From contig NC_067195.1 in assembly GCF_000699445.3 (NCBI RefSeq), positions 86,066,569 to 86,130,568 of the forward strand: 64,000 bases of DNA, given 5' to 3'. The position numbers and the translations under genes are program-made. The notes under the pieces are model-generated. The model was not told the DNA's origin. It worked only from the letters and a program-made list of their open reading frames with translations, and ran no database searches. The stretch's first letter is position 1; every line of letters starts with the position of its first letter. Shown piece after piece: positions 1 to 14,900 of the stretch. The DNA is from Schistosoma haematobium. Lineage: Eukaryota; Platyhelminthes; Trematoda; Strigeidida; Schistosomatidae.

Positions 1-255
1 GATATACGAGCAATGTTTCGAAGACACCTATGACCGAATACTAGTAACCGACGAATATCCTCTACTCTTATCAGCCATGTTTCACTGCCATAAAGAAGGA
101 CGGAACGAACTGCTGCGCAGTAAACCTGTCCTTTGATTGATAGATGGATATCTCGCCTACTCCATAAATGACGCAAGTTGGCAAAAGCTAGTCGAGTCTT
201 CTGTATCCGTGATGAGATTTCGTCACACACCAGACCACAAGGGCTGATATTCACA
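1..255 (-). pseudogene. SR2-like RTE LINE, C-terminal ORF fragment (antisense)
   Basis: The reverse complement matches the post-reverse-transcriptase part of the SR2-like element at 42390-42640 (the region after the YADD block, running into the segment encoding 'YGSETWPLR'). It is diverged and without a long open frame. It runs off the left edge of the window, so its 3' end is not seen. It points away from the sense-oriented piece of the same family at 417-1730. Confidence 0.75.
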
Positions 256-416
256 ATCATATAACATTCTTTTATGCTACATCGCTTATGTAGTCCGCTT
301 TATTCTCATTTTCCGTATTTTACTTTTAAACCTATACACTAGCTCGTCTATGGTAGAAACCCTATCCTATCTAAGCGATCTCAAGTCACTGACTAGTTAA
401 AAGTTGAATGAAATAG

Positions 417-1730
417 TCTTTCCGAAGCCATATATATCATTCAAACTGGCCTCCTTCAACGTTCGCACAATAATGCAGATCGGACAACAGATGGGGTTTG
501 CTATGCCTTTATAAAGTCTTGATATCGATGTCTGTTGTGTATTCGAGACCCGTGTTCAAGACTAGTGAAGTACAACAAATTTACTCTCAGTCTGTCACCT
601 CGGAAACCTTGTTTTACATGCGTTTATCCGGAGATCCTGTGGTATCTTCATCTCGTTTTTCTTGCGTTAATGTCGCACTAAACGCTAGAGCCGATGAAGC
701 ACTGATAGTTTGGTTACTCATTAGTAGTCGGTTATATGCTGTTAGATTAGAAAGTTCCATCAAATCGAAAAGAAATCGGTGTGAGAAACGATGTCTTTTG
801 TCATCTTTGCCTATGCTCTTATAGATTGCAGCCCGGATGCGATCAATGATGTTTCTGGCTGGCACCAACTACTGGCATGGTCATCGCCGATGTGCTACCT
901 GGCATCCTCCCTCTTCATCTCAGGCCCCTTTTCAGATTAAACACATTGCGATCAGCTAGCGCTCGCATGGTTGTGTACAAGACTGGTGCTCCTTTTGGAG
1001 TACCTATCTGGATTCAGACCATCCCCTTGTTTGCACTAATCTTACCTTACGTTTCAGTGACCAACAAATTCATCGCCCGTCGTTCTACTCCGGGTGACCT
1101 CGAGTTTGATCATAAACGAAGACCGTTACATGATGAAATTGTGAAAAGTCTGCGTAAAGACCGAGAAGTTTGATGGCTGAAGCGTGCCAATGAGTTGGAA
1201 GCAGCAGCTGCATCCGGAAACTTCCGGGAGCTCTTTCAACTAATCCAATCCACTGATAGCGAGAAATTTGGTACGAGGGAAACAATCTGTGATGATGGGA
1301 TGCCAATCAACAATATCGCTAGGGACTCCAACTTCTGAAGCACCACAAATCACCAGGCATAGATTATATACCTCCACCCCTTTTTATAAAGATAGTGGTG
1401 ACTTTCTGGTTATGGAACCGATTATGTTGTTTACAGAGGTCTGGCAATTACACAATGTTCCAACACCGTGGAATGAGTCGGTAGTTATCATTATCTTTAA
1501 AAATTGTCCACGTCGTTTCTGTAACAACTATCAGGGCGATTAGTCTCCTTCCGATTGCGTCCAAACTATGGGCCTCCGTCATACTTCGTAGATTGTTCAA
1601 AACCCGAGAAAGATTGACTGGCGAGGAGCAGACTGGGTTTCGTTCTGGTCGAGGATGTATTGATCATATCTTCACCCTCCGCCAAATGTTAGAACACCGT
1701 CATACTTATCACCAGCCAACAATCGTATCC
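417..1730 (+). pseudogene. SR2-like RTE LINE, endonuclease to early RT fragment
   Basis: This stretch is collinear with 40039-41857 of the better-preserved SR2-like copy, from 'ASFNVRT' (start of the apurinic endonuclease domain) to the segment just before the first RT aspartate. Short open pieces at 498-824 and 877-1173 show the same residues as the full copy (SGDP, NARADEAL, SRLYAVRL) but are separated by frameshifts and stops. It ends about 140 bp before the acceptor of the BEN-like exon, so it lies in that gene's preceding intron or 5' flank. Confidence 0.8.
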
Positions 1731-1871
1731 CTGGTTTTTATTATAATATAAACAATTGGTAGCAATTGTCTACTTCTAGTTTTGTTATTTGATTGTATGA
1801 AACAACTCTTGAAATACGTATATTCAGCGTTTTTGAACAGTATAGTCTTCTTCTTCTTCTTGGTAATCTAG

Positions 1872-2064
1872 CTTACAACAAATGCCGATCTCATGGCTAG
1901 TCGTCAATGGAAGTATTATATTGAGACAAATGAATGGACACGTGCTACATGTGCATTGATGGCATGTTTATTTACTAGAGATCAAATGGCTAATTCAACT
2001 GTTTTAGGTCGTGGTGGTTCACAACGTGCCCGTCTTCCAAGCAATCTAGTTGCCTATGTTGTCA
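1872..2064 (+). CDS. BEN-like gene, internal exon
   Basis: The exon is preceded by a pyrimidine-rich tract (repeated CTT) and AG at 1870-1871, and followed by a strong donor GTAAGT at 2065-2070. The frame is open from the acceptor: CTT ACA ACA AAT GCC then MASRQWKYYIETNEW. The internal Met at 1893 is unlikely to be the start, since the frame stays open to the acceptor. It ends in phase 1. It encodes the first half of the BEN-like domain. Confidence 0.75.
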
Positions 2065-5000
2065 GTAAGTTTTTCTGTTGTTATATTTTGTTGTTTGTTT
2101 TGTAATTGGTTGACTTTTTAATGGCCCTGTAACTGACCTCAGTTAGATCGTACGATAATTGTTATCGAAATATACATTCCAACTACCATCGTACATAATT
2201 ATTGGTTTGATTCATGTTAGGAAATAACAGAATAAAAGAAGTCAGATACGAGGATGAACTTTAAATTTTTATATTTCTCACACTCATTGATCCGGACAGA
2301 CAATCGGAAAAACCAAGTAAACAAAGCGAAGTGAAAGATGTCATTGGAAAATGGAAAACAAGGTGATGCACAGCCGAGAAGGCGAGTGAGCCAACTCGAT
2401 TTGACCAAGAGTAACTCAATCTTTATAAATAGACCGAAGATAAGTTACAGACACGTGATGAGTGGGGTAGGCAATTGACAGACTTAGGATCATATAATAA
2501 CAGTCAGGTTTAATAAGTGACAAGGTCAAGATGTGACTTGAGAATGAATAAATTGGTCTTTTCAGATGCTAGAATAACCTATGTTGGCTTGATATAATAC
2601 TAGCCTCTACAACTTAATTATTATTCATATCACCAACCGATCAGTGTTAGGCCACAGTTAAAAACCTGAAAGCACTGGATGGTCGTTTCGTCCTACCATG
2701 GGACTTCGGAACAGTGCGCATCCACGATCTTACACGCCGGATTCGAACCCAGGACCTTCGGTCTCGCGTGCGAACCCTTAACCTGTAGACCACTGTTATA
2801 TATATATATATATATATATTAACTTGGAAGTCCTGCGTTTTTACTTGATACTAGTTGGAAGTTGTCAGCCATGTCTAATATTCGAGAGACTGATTTAAGA
2901 ACATCTCTATCGTAATCATCTTAGTCTGACACAAATATGTTTTGAATCAAGTTGCAATACAACGTTAGTGTGACGGAATAAAATGATTGAGATGAGTAGT
3001 GAATGCATCTATTACCATTGTGAAAGGTTCTAAGCCATGTCATCCAGTATCTCCAACTATTGACTGTGATTATCAAGTTGATCTCAACCAGTTAGTTTTG
3101 ACCTACCCATATAGGTCAGTTGACTAGTCAATTACCTCATGAATTGATATCACATATTGTTTTGGTCGGGCAATAGAGGTGGTTACTTCGCCAAAAATCT
3201 AATTCTGTTTCATGGTCCACCTAGGCGGTGTGCCTAAAGGACCACCTTCGCTATCCCGTCATTTTAGCCCCCAAATGCTCTGGTACAGCCGAGAGTGGGG
3301 AGAGTCCGTTCTCCCTCTCGAAATGCTCTCACATGGCCACGCGTATATAGCCTCTGACAAGGGAAGTCCTACTGACTGCCTTCTCGTGGCGGGGGTGTTG
3401 TTTACGAAATTGAGAGGACGAAAAGCGAATGTCCGGCGCTTTAACCGGACCCCAAACCAAATAAATGTTGCACATGGGCTCCAGTATCCTGAAGGAACAA
3501 ATGACGTATGAAACAATCGTTGGTCACTGGCTTCCATGGGACTGCATCTCCTTACGATGCTCCACTGCCTTGTGGATCAGACCTTTATGTCAAAGGCTCG
3601 GGGTGTGGCCCCCTAAGAAAACCACCTGCTTCGGTTTGGGCACCCGGGCATTATCACAGCCCTCACACATATCGAATGAGATTTGTGTGACGCATATGTA
3701 TTTGGTGCCTCCTTGTACCAATATCTATGTTAAAATAAATAAATAAATTTTTTTAGTTACACTTAAGTTCCTTCCAATTTTCTTCTACATCAGTTATAAA
3801 ATACCTGTCGAAGTAGTTAATGATTAAGCATACTTAACATGTATTTCCTAACCACCATAGTCTATTCTCTTAGTTTTAAGACATCTCTAAACTACTAATG
3901 TTATGGTCAAATAATTTACAGATAATCTGTTAGCACATTTGATGTTCTTAAAATACTTATACATTCATTACATACAATTCAATTATGATTCCTGAATATT
4001 TCTCAGTATATTAGACTATGTAATTTTATCTATTCATACAAAGAATTCAGTAGTTATCTGAAAGTAATTAAATTATTCATTTAAATTAACTTATTAATAA
4101 AATCTAATTTAAATGGTTCATTCTTATTGATCACTTTTAAACATTAATTACTTTTTAATAATGATATAAATAATTGTGCATAGTAACAAATAAAGATACG
4201 TTTCTATGTAATTGACTAATTCATGTGTCCATTTGTGTAATTATAATTATACCATTATCATTCAATGTTATTTACGTTCTTCAAAATTAACATAATTAAT
4301 TACTCGATTAGGTATGTTACCCCTTGTGAACGAGTATAGGCCTCTCATCAATACTTTCGTCCATCCAACCCTGTCCTGAACAATCCTTTCTAGTTCTTTC
4401 TAATTGTTATTCATTCTTTTCTTGTCTACTTCCAATTCTCAACGTAATGTGTTCTTCGGCTTTCCTTCTTTTCCGTTTCCCTACAGAATTATAAATTAGG
4501 GCTTGCCTCATGATGCAGTCTGGTGATTTCCATAATGTACATTGGCATTATTTTACCACTGAAATTCTAGTTGATTTCATGATATTATTTACACAAGGGT
4601 TTTATTAAGTTTAAAGCTGTTGGTCTCTATTCACCAAGGTAGGTACATAGTCCTGACTAAATAAAAATGCATATTCTGTAGTTCATTTAATAAAATAAAA
4701 CAATAGATTAGTAACTAAATCATACTTTCAACTCATTAGGTTTTAAGTTTGAATCCTACTCCATTTACTTTAATTTAAGTAACTGCGTAATGTAACTACC
4801 CTCTGTTACACAAAAACTTTATGGTTGAAAATTAATTGTGTAATTATTATCATCCTGTTATACGTGTTTAAATAAATAAAGCATTCAACGTTTACACATT
4901 ATCATATTACCCTCATTTAAGACTAAGCTATATCTACCGTAATATAATTTTGGCAATCAGTTAATCTTTACAATAACATGCATAAACCTGTATATATTTA

Positions 5001-8000
5001 CTATTATGATGGTGATCATTATTATTTTGTTATTTTTCCAAGTACAAATAAGTATATATATATATATATTGTCGTCAATATTCTCTTCTATTATTCAATA
5101 TGTTTTATACTTCTTTCTATATTAGGGATAATATGCATTACTTCTAATGAGATTAACATAATGAAACTTAAATTGGATTCATTCTTGTTTTCATTGTTAT
5201 TTTGTTTTAGTCAACTTTCTTGTATACATTTCAATAACAACAAAAAAATTTGTATCATTTATGAAAGAATTTAATATTCAATCGATTAAAATATTTGTCT
5301 CAAAACTACTAATTTGTAAATATCAGTAGTAGTGAACATGTCTGTTGTAAATTAATAATAATAACTTCGTGAATAACTCATTTATATTCAAAGGGTAACC
5401 ATTTTATCTAAACACATAAACGTTGGTACATGGAGGCAGCAAAGAGATATACGCCATATAAATCATTCGATTTGTGTGAGGGCCGGGATACTGCCCGGGT
5501 GCCCAAACCGAAACAGGTGGTTTCATTAGAGGGCCACTCCCAGAGCCTTCGACATGAAAGTCTGATCCACAAGGCAGTGGAGCAACGTTTGGAGATGCAG
5601 TCCTATAATGCCCAGTAACCAATAATTGGTTCATACTCCATTTGTTCCCTCGGGATACTGTAACCAATGTGCACCAGTGGTTTGGAATCAGGTTTTTCAA
5701 ATTTCCCTAGGTGGATGCTCAATATCCATACCTTCAATTCGAAAAGCGGCAAATTTCCATTTTGTATTTGATTAAGAGGTTTTGGGAGATTAGTTTGAAT
5801 ATTTGCCTTCTTTACTGACTGATATCAAAAACCAGGTGATCATTGGAATCTGGGGACCAATAGATAATTTACTAGTCTTTTAGAGTGATGCTTCCCAACA
5901 GTAACTACCGATGACCCAACCATCGGCTTAACTAAGGATTTCAGGTTCAGGAGGAGTCGTCTAGTCTTCAACTTACTAATTTGGAATTCGAAGATCCTCA
6001 TTTTCACCTAGCCATTTGGTGAAAATATTCACTGCCATTAATTGACAAACACCTCACTCTCGACACATTTTTGTGTATTTATATCACTGGTTGTGCTCAG
6101 TGTATCTGTTTATTTATCAGGGATAAGATACTATATATATACTTTTGCTTGCTACATTTGATGAGTTTTTATATACTATTATTATTATTATAAACATTAA
6201 GTGTGGTCTAACTTACGTAAATTTGTATATTCATTATTCCAATAATCTGTTATTGTTGATCTGCAACATTTTTTGCTTGTGTGGAAATTTGGATTCTTGT
6301 TGTTGTTGTTGTTGTTGAAAAACCAGATCTTCTATGGTTGTTGTATGTATGATCAAGTACCACTTATATCATATTTTTTTCCAAGTTCTCTGTTTCTGCC
6401 TAATTGAATTTTTCTCAATACATTTTTGTCTTTCCTTCTGATTGATTGTTTTTTATTCTTTTTTTTGTTTTTTCTATTTTCGTAAAATAATAATAGAAGT
6501 TTCAATCCATGTACTACTAATAATAATGATAATAATAGACTATAATACTTGTAACTTCTAAATTAACACAGTTTGTTCTCATTAAGGACTAGAACAACCA
6601 TTGAATAATCTCACTGTTCTATGCACTGAATTTGAGCTCAAAATAATTAACTGACTGTATGAATTCTTCTTGGAAATATACGTAGATGATCAAAAGTAAT
6701 CAGTAGAACCTAAGTTCCGTGTTGATTGACACACTATCAGCAAAAGAGTTCTTGCAATTTTGTAGGAACTGATGTTATCTTCAGGATTTCAACTCAACTC
6801 ATCCAGCTAGCTTCGCAGCCTAAGACGTTAACATTGAGCTACTTGTATAGAGATTAGTCTCCGATACAATTGAAACATTTATTATTGATCGATCACTGAG
6901 CATTAACCAGTGGAACGTTTGTCTAGTTCTTTTGTCCTGATCTGATTATATCGATAAAGTTGCTATGTGACCACTTATCCAATTGAGTTGACATCACGTG
7001 CACTTTGTTGAGATTTTAGGTGGTTTGAGTTAGTTGGTAGTGGCCACATTGTAACTCGATCAATAGAATTCGATTAGCACTAAAGAACTAGACAGACATG
7101 ACATTGGTCACGATTTTGTAATCAATCGGTAACTGAAATTAAGTCCGCCAGACAATTCACGAGATTAAACTTTTATGATCATCATACCCCAAAAACACAG
7201 TAAATAAACACATTAAAATAAAATTCGTCAATAGACATTACAATAGAGTAAATGCTTTGGGCTATTATTAAGAGCTCTGATAACTGGGCTTAGTGATAGT
7301 TCCACATTATTCTAATCAATCATTGAAGTATATATACATATAGACTGAGTTTCTTAATATTACATTAATTAGATTACTTAATATTATGTTGTCGTCCAGT
7401 TCTGCATTGTGTGACCGTATTCTTTCAATTCAATTTTTGATATCTTCAATAACACAAGTATCATATATTTGCAGACAATTGACAGTGTTAAACTTATCTT
7501 TCATGCTTGTTGCTACTTATCTACAAGGTTTATCTTCATTCTTAAGAGAATGTATGTCCTCCATTCAGAGATTTAAACTTGTACTATCAAGTGCTACAGT
7601 CAAAAACAGTACTGAACAAGGTATTCCTTCCACCACGTTATCATCATAGTATACTTCAGTTAGTGTTTTTGAAAGCTAGAGAAAGAATTAGAAAATGAAA
7701 CGTTTCTGTTACAAACAGTTTGTCTGTATCAGTCAGTCAGTCATCAACAACGTAGAACTTCGTCCGTACGTACATCAGTTCGAGTTGCCATACCACATTA
7801 GCACAGAGATGCAGTTGTCGATTTAAATCCCATTGTGGTAGAGGTAGTAAAATTATAAGCAGTAATCGGAAAGATTTGTCTGTATAATTTATCTCAACTT
7901 TGATAGATATTTCTTGGTTTTGGTACTTTTAATAGAGTAAGAGAAGTTTTTAGTAATGTGTATTTGAAAATAAATTTTATTGTTTATATCACTCATTCAG

Positions 8001-11000
8001 TAGTCATTATCAACCTAGGGTTTGGTACGAATATAAACTAATCCAAGTTTCCCTATTTCTCATTAAGCGAGGAGAAATAAACAAAATGAATAGAGAAATA
8101 TAAGAAATAAATATTTCGAAAGAATGAAAAGTATTGAATGAAGTTTAACTCAGAATTTAACAAATTCGTACAACTGTGTAATTACAACCTCACAATGTGT
8201 GAGATCACTCAACATTTCTAATCACTGATAACAAGTATTAGTCCATTCACCCTGATAGCTCAGATAAACAACCAAAAACATCACGAATCGATGCCATATT
8301 CTGATCTACTAGGTCCTACTATGTCAGCTAGCCTTTCTCTCCGGGTAGAGTTGAAAAATAGATTAGTCAGTGATTATCCTGCTATGGTTTTCTACTATTT
8401 ACTTCAGTAAATCTTTTGACTAAAAGAAATCTCGAACTGATGTACGTACATACGAAGTTCTACATTGTTACTGACTGACTGAGTTATTCACTTAATAAAT
8501 CTGATCTTTTTACTCAACATCATTCTTACTCAATTATTCCTTAAATAATATGACCGCTTCCCCTCCCCCTCATTTGATTTCTTTACAATATCATATCAAT
8601 CCATTTTCTTTGGTGCATTTTTTCTGTGCTTTGTTCCAAACATCGTACTTATTATTCACTTGGTGTTGTTTACTTGTATATTCCCATTGTTATTTACGAC
8701 TGCAATTGATCGGTCTCTTGTTGGCATATGTGCCTCCTGTGCGGGCTTCCACGATATTGCCTGAAGTCTTATTATGCATAAATAAATTAACTAATAGGTA
8801 TTGATCAATCATTGGCATCAGTCATTAATCACATTTCTATAATCTTATGGTGTTAGGATATTTCACATTTCAGTAATCAAATACTAATTATACAAACTAT
8901 GACCCAGACTAATTCATTTATATTGGTTGTTTGAGCCGCGGCATGAACGTTAACTCCAGCATCTAGGAACATCCAGCTAACGAGTCCCAAATAGGACGAA
9001 ACATGTCTTGGATTTCATTACTAGCCACCATCAAACTCTCTCTAAATTATAACCTATATTTTTTTTATTTTTACTTTCTAAAATTATTATCATCGAGTTA
9101 CTCCTAAACGATAATCATGGTGAGCAATATGTTGCAAGTTCAAATTCTCGCCCCATCTACTTCAGTTGAAGCATTTGTATATTATTATTATCATTATCAT
9201 CCCTCATAAGAACATTGTAACTTAAAGCTCTGAGTACATTTAAGTAATAACGGTAGTAGGAGAAGTTGACGAAGTGAACTATTGAAATCTCTTTTATCCT
9301 TTGGTCGGATACCAGGTATTTATGACATGATAACAATCTGATGCTTATGCATATATATTCGTGTGCTCAGCCTTAAGCTTCTTTTCATAATGTCCAAACT
9401 CCAGTACTAATCAGTCTTAAGCAATCTAGAACATGGCAATTATATTATTTGGTTCAAGTTAAGACATCACATCAGCATAATGAGATGAAATTATCAAAAT
9501 AAATACAAGAGTAGTCAAGGTAGTAACAGTATCAATGATAGTAGCAAAAACTGTGCATAAAAAGTAAGAGGGGTGAAAAATTGAATACATCCATTCAAGA
9601 TCGGTTGTAAGCGATCTTAGACATTTACAATCATTGGTTATCAAAATCTTGTTAACCTTAACCAATCAGTCTGCACATATCAACATGCCTTATTTCAATA
9701 TTTGATAATTTCATAAACCAATGCTATATTTCAGCTTTCATCATTCAACACTAATAGTTCTAGTGTATGGGAGTTTTAAGCGACCAACAAAACTTATAGA
9801 ACAGTTGAATGATTTCATTATTCAACTATATCATATTTACATCAATCATTTGGTTTAAAGGTCAAGTGTTCGCACGCGAAACCGATAGGTTCTGGGTTCG
9901 AATCTCACAGGGGACGAAATCGTGGATCCACACTGCTGAGGAGTCCCACAACAGGACGAAACAACCGTCCAGTGTTTTCAGGTTTTCCATGGTGATCCCC
10001 TTGTGATACATTTATTATTTTATTCAAAATATAATCATGATATATTTGAGTAAAATATTCTAATTACAAAAATGTATCTAATAACAATTGCACAATTCTT
10101 TGAATTGTCCATTTTTAGAGAGAGAAAAATAATTATCATTATGAGTGTTGTTTTTCTTTGTTTTATTAGTGTACACTTGTGTACTTGATTCCAATATTAT
10201 GAAGTTTTACTACTAACACACACACACACAAACATATATATGTGTACTGTATATTTTCGAATTTTTTTTCACAAATAAAACATTTGTCGATATTTTTATC
10301 TACGTTTGTTTTTGTTTCAATGGACTAGTACTTCATAATGTCATTGACGAGTGTGTGTGTGTGTGTTTCTGTGTAAAACAGAGAAAGCGCATAGTAACTA
10401 TAAGTAACTGGTAGTTTATATAAAGGAAAGTTAGATGAAAATGATTTTTACACGTTTTATTTACTGCATCCACACAACCTCCCCATCCTCGCGTCTCATT
10501 CTTCTTTCTCATGTGGGTTTATACACTTCTCATTGATATATATATATACATGTGTTTATGATGAATTAAGTACACGATTGATTCAATGGAATGTTGTTTA
10601 TAGAATACTCTACAATAATGGTTTTTTCTTCTTCCACTAGAGAGATTCTCTATCTTTCTCATCCTATATTCTCAACTTTGAATAATTGAAAAATGAACGT
10701 GTTGTTTGTGTGTATGTATGTTTAAATGTGTGTTGATTTTTGCGCTTATTTGTTTTCATCATTTCAATGAAGAAACAACCATTGACGAATTTATTGATCA
10801 CATTGTCTAGTATAATGATGAATCCTTTAATGTGCCCCCTCAGTGTTGAACTGGTGGTGATAATTGTGTTCAGTTATCCAATTAATTGTAGTTATGACTA
10901 AATTTTGTTACAATTTTTTTTTGTGTTTTTAAAAGACACAATCTTTTTTTTTATTGTTGTCCTTTTCTTTCTCTCTTATACACTCTATATATCTATCTTT

Positions 11001-11875
11001 CAATCAAAGTCGAAATATAATAAGAGGATCATGTTACAACATTGTTTCATTATTATTATTAGGCTCAACAACAGTCACCTCACATTTATGTTTGTTAAAA
11101 AGTTTCTTTATGTTGTTTGCATAGAAATGAAAGTCAGCCAAAATCAACTTGAAAACATTCACTTATATTCGCACATATTTGAATTTTTATTACGCAATTC
11201 ACTAAAAGTCTGTAACTTACGAGACAATTTATATAAAAAGGTGGCTGGTATATATATATCGATGAGACTTTAAGCCCTGATCGATTTATATTATTGAGAT
11301 TTGTGTTACTTTTTCTAATCATCACCTACGATTGTACACGTAATGTTATCGAGCATAGAAACATTAAATGAATCTTCAAATAAAATAAAACACCATATTT
11401 TATGAAATTATTGTATAGAAATAAACCATATTAACAAATGCATCATTCCTAGTTGAAACAATTTAAAGCTTAGATTATATAAATTCACTTGGTATTGTTT
11501 ACTGGAATGTTCCATTGATGTTTAGGACCGCAATTGGTCCGTCTGTTATTGACATATACATACTGTGTGCATTGCCTTAATCCACAAGTAAAATGAATGG
11601 AATCCAGGATGCTCATTTCGTTCTATTTGGGACTCGTAGGCTGGATGTACATGCATCTCAGAGTTGATATTCACTCTAGGACTCAGCAGCTAAGTGGACA
11701 ACACGATAGCGTTTGAAGCAAGTGGTACTGGATTCAAGTTCCAAGGCGAGCATCCACTCTGAGATGCAGGTATATCCAGCTAATAAGTCCTAAATAGGAC
11801 GAAACATGCGTCTTAGATTCCACTGCTAGCCATTATCCATCTTTGCTTAGATGATATAATTGAAAATTGGTTGGA

Positions 11876-11914
<39 letters not shown>

Positions 11915-14900
11915 TTTTATTGTTTTCCCGTTGATCTCGATGTTTATTAATATTTCATGCTTTCTTAATTTTCGATTTCATTTGTTCTTTTTGAGTTGAA
12001 TTTTCAATATTTAGTTGTTATTTATACTTGTTATTATTATTCTGGTGTATTGGTTTCATCCAATCACTTTCCTCTTATTACTCGGCCTGGAGTCCCTCCG
12101 GGGGCTACTGCCGGTCCCAAGCTTGGATAAATGAGGAGGGTTGGGCATGGGGTTAGCGACCCCATCCCGTAGAAAACTAACTCGCTAAAAAACGCTAACT
12201 AGAAGAAAAATTTCTTCTTACTAATATCGTGTTTAATATTAATAATTGTGGCCACTTTCACTGAAGAAGTTTGGCATTTGAACTAACAATTTTTTCCGAT
12301 GACTTAGTTATAAATCCACGATTAATGTATGACATACATAAATAAGTGGATTAAACAATTATTGATAAGTCATGCTACCGGTATCCCTGTATTGTCTTCC
12401 TAGTTGGTTGCTATAACCTCGATTACTTCAGCACATCAACTGAAACACTAGAGAGGAAGGAGGGAGTTTCAAGTAAGAGTTTTATTCCCAAGGTAATTCC
12501 TGAACAGAAAAATGAGGGTATTTATAGAGTTGCACACGACCTTGAACTTCTGAAACCATACCAAATATAGTAGCAATATGGTTAATTGTCCAATGAGACC
12601 CGTGATTCCTGACTTTACATTTTCTAGATATTTCTCTAAAGTTTCTGTTCAGTGCTGATGGGATGAAATGTTTCTTGGCGTTTCTGTGCCACTAGAAATT
12701 TGACTAGGAAGTCTTCCAACTGTTAGCTGTCAAAACATTGATGAACTTTTACATCGATCACGGTTTAAATATTTACCTTATCTTGGTCAATATAATGCAG
12801 GAATTATGGACTTATAATTGTTGATCCGAGAAGCAGAAGTTATCGAAAACGATTGTCCACTCAACTATTTTTTTTTGTTTTATGCCTTTTTATATAGTCT
12901 TATTCTGGAACGTCTACACATCGTTGTGTATAACACAATCAGCTTCATATTATTGTTTATATACTGATGATTTAATAATTCAATAGGCAAATCAACTTCA
13001 CAAGAATGATCAGCACCTTATTTAGTCAGAGGGGGGTTTTGTGGATATATTATAGTAATTTAGTAGATGAATTCCAGTGCTTCAAGGTTTTCCATGATGA
13101 TCTAGCTTCAATTGACTGATGAATTCATCTACTAAATTATCTTAGTTAGTGTTTTTGATGAACTCCAATAAAGATATTTAAAAAAGACAGATTTTAGCCA
13201 ACAGTTGGATCCAGGACATATGTTTCATTCTATTTGGGACTTATCAGCTGCATGTGCCTGCATCAACAAGAGTACATACATTTTCATTTTGTTGCAACCT
13301 AATTATACTAATGTAGTATATCGTATTTATTTGCTTGTCTTTAAGAAAATAATTCCTCAAATTTATGAGGAAGAAAACCGAATCAAAATGATATCAATAT
13401 GATTAGTTAATATTGAATGGTATATACATATAGTCCATGCATACTACAAATACAGTTTGTCTTTCTAACTTATTGTTGACACTTTTTTTTTTAACCATCA
13501 TCCATTCTCTTATTAACCTCAAACAAATACAGAAGTCTATAGTGTTGATAACTAATTCTGACCTTTATTTATTGTATGAGTGTGTATGTGAATTCTCATT
13601 AAATCGATTTTAAACTTCATCCTTTCCAACTTCGTCCCGCATACACACGTTTCTTTCAATCGTTGTGGAAATTCATGAATAATCTAGTGAATGGTGTTTC
13701 GTGTTGTGTTTTTTTGTGTATATGTGATATATAAAGTTCTGTAGACAATGACCACACATACTAATGTACATGTGAATATCCAAATAAAGAAAAATGATGC
13801 TGGTGCTAGCGAACAACAAATAACCTTAACCTCTGACTAAGTGTTCATCTAAGATACACATTAATATGACCTTAATGTTTACATGCATAACATTGTTGTG
13901 TCGTAAACGGTCCACTTTATAGGATTGACCAGCATGTCTGTTTGATGTTCTACGTGTATATACATTATAATGTTTGTGTAACAGGATGTGTGTAATGTAT
14001 ACAATGGATAAGTTTACTGTAAGAAAAGACAGAAAGTAAATAACTCTGTTACCATGTGAATACAACTTGCTTAAATTGATGATACATTCTCAGTACTGGT
14101 TGACATCAGTGATTGAAATGTAATCAGATAAAATACTGGAATTAATAATCGTTTACATGTATGTGCTTATGAACTTAGTGCCTGAACTATTGTAAAAATA
14201 AAAGAAATAAAACATGTTGCGCTAATCATCTTTGACGTGTATAATGAATCGATTTAATATCATAAAATAATCGAGTCAATTGGAGCGGTGCCCTAGTAGT
14301 TAAAGAGTTTCACGTTTAGCCACTAAGTCCAAATTTTGAACCTTGCTTCATTTACACTTCCGTTTGGGCGAATGAGTAGTATGATTAACCCTCACACTTC
14401 GAGTTTAGCTTACACCCAAGCACCTAATGAATGAGTTGATTTTTAAAAAGCTATATTGAACAAAATGCCATAGATATTCAATACAGCTACCTCAATTAAC
14501 AAATGTTGAAAATGTTGACGCAAGGAATAGCACATCATCCTTTTGTCGCTAGGACTCAACTTTGATTAGTATGGTTGTAAAACCAAAATTACTAACAAAA
14601 AGTTGTACGTAATCGGCACCCAACAGCTGTTCCTTAAGTTCTGCGTTATCTTTCCCAACTAGACAAAATCACTATTAAATCAGTTTCTTGTTCAGGTCTC
14701 TCAATAATATATATCTTTCCACGATGGAAGTAATCAGTAAGTGACAACTAGCCACATACCTATAACAACATTCATGCTAATCTAAACTGGTGAGTGATAT
14801 GAAGAAATTCAAAGTGAGAATAAATATCTTTTTAAAGAACATTGAGTTGGTTTTTATTTTTGTTCGTGCAAATTCCCATATTTACTATTTCCTAAAATGT

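Noticed and set aside
9855..9910. tRNA gene
   Set aside because: Only box-like promoter elements are present, with no cloverleaf or anticodon arm; it is the head of a SINE.
10905..11325. Overlapping open frames of 122 and 63 codons
   Set aside because: Low-complexity Phe/Ile/Tyr-rich translations of A+T-rich intron, with no splice signals fitting the BEN-like gene phase.
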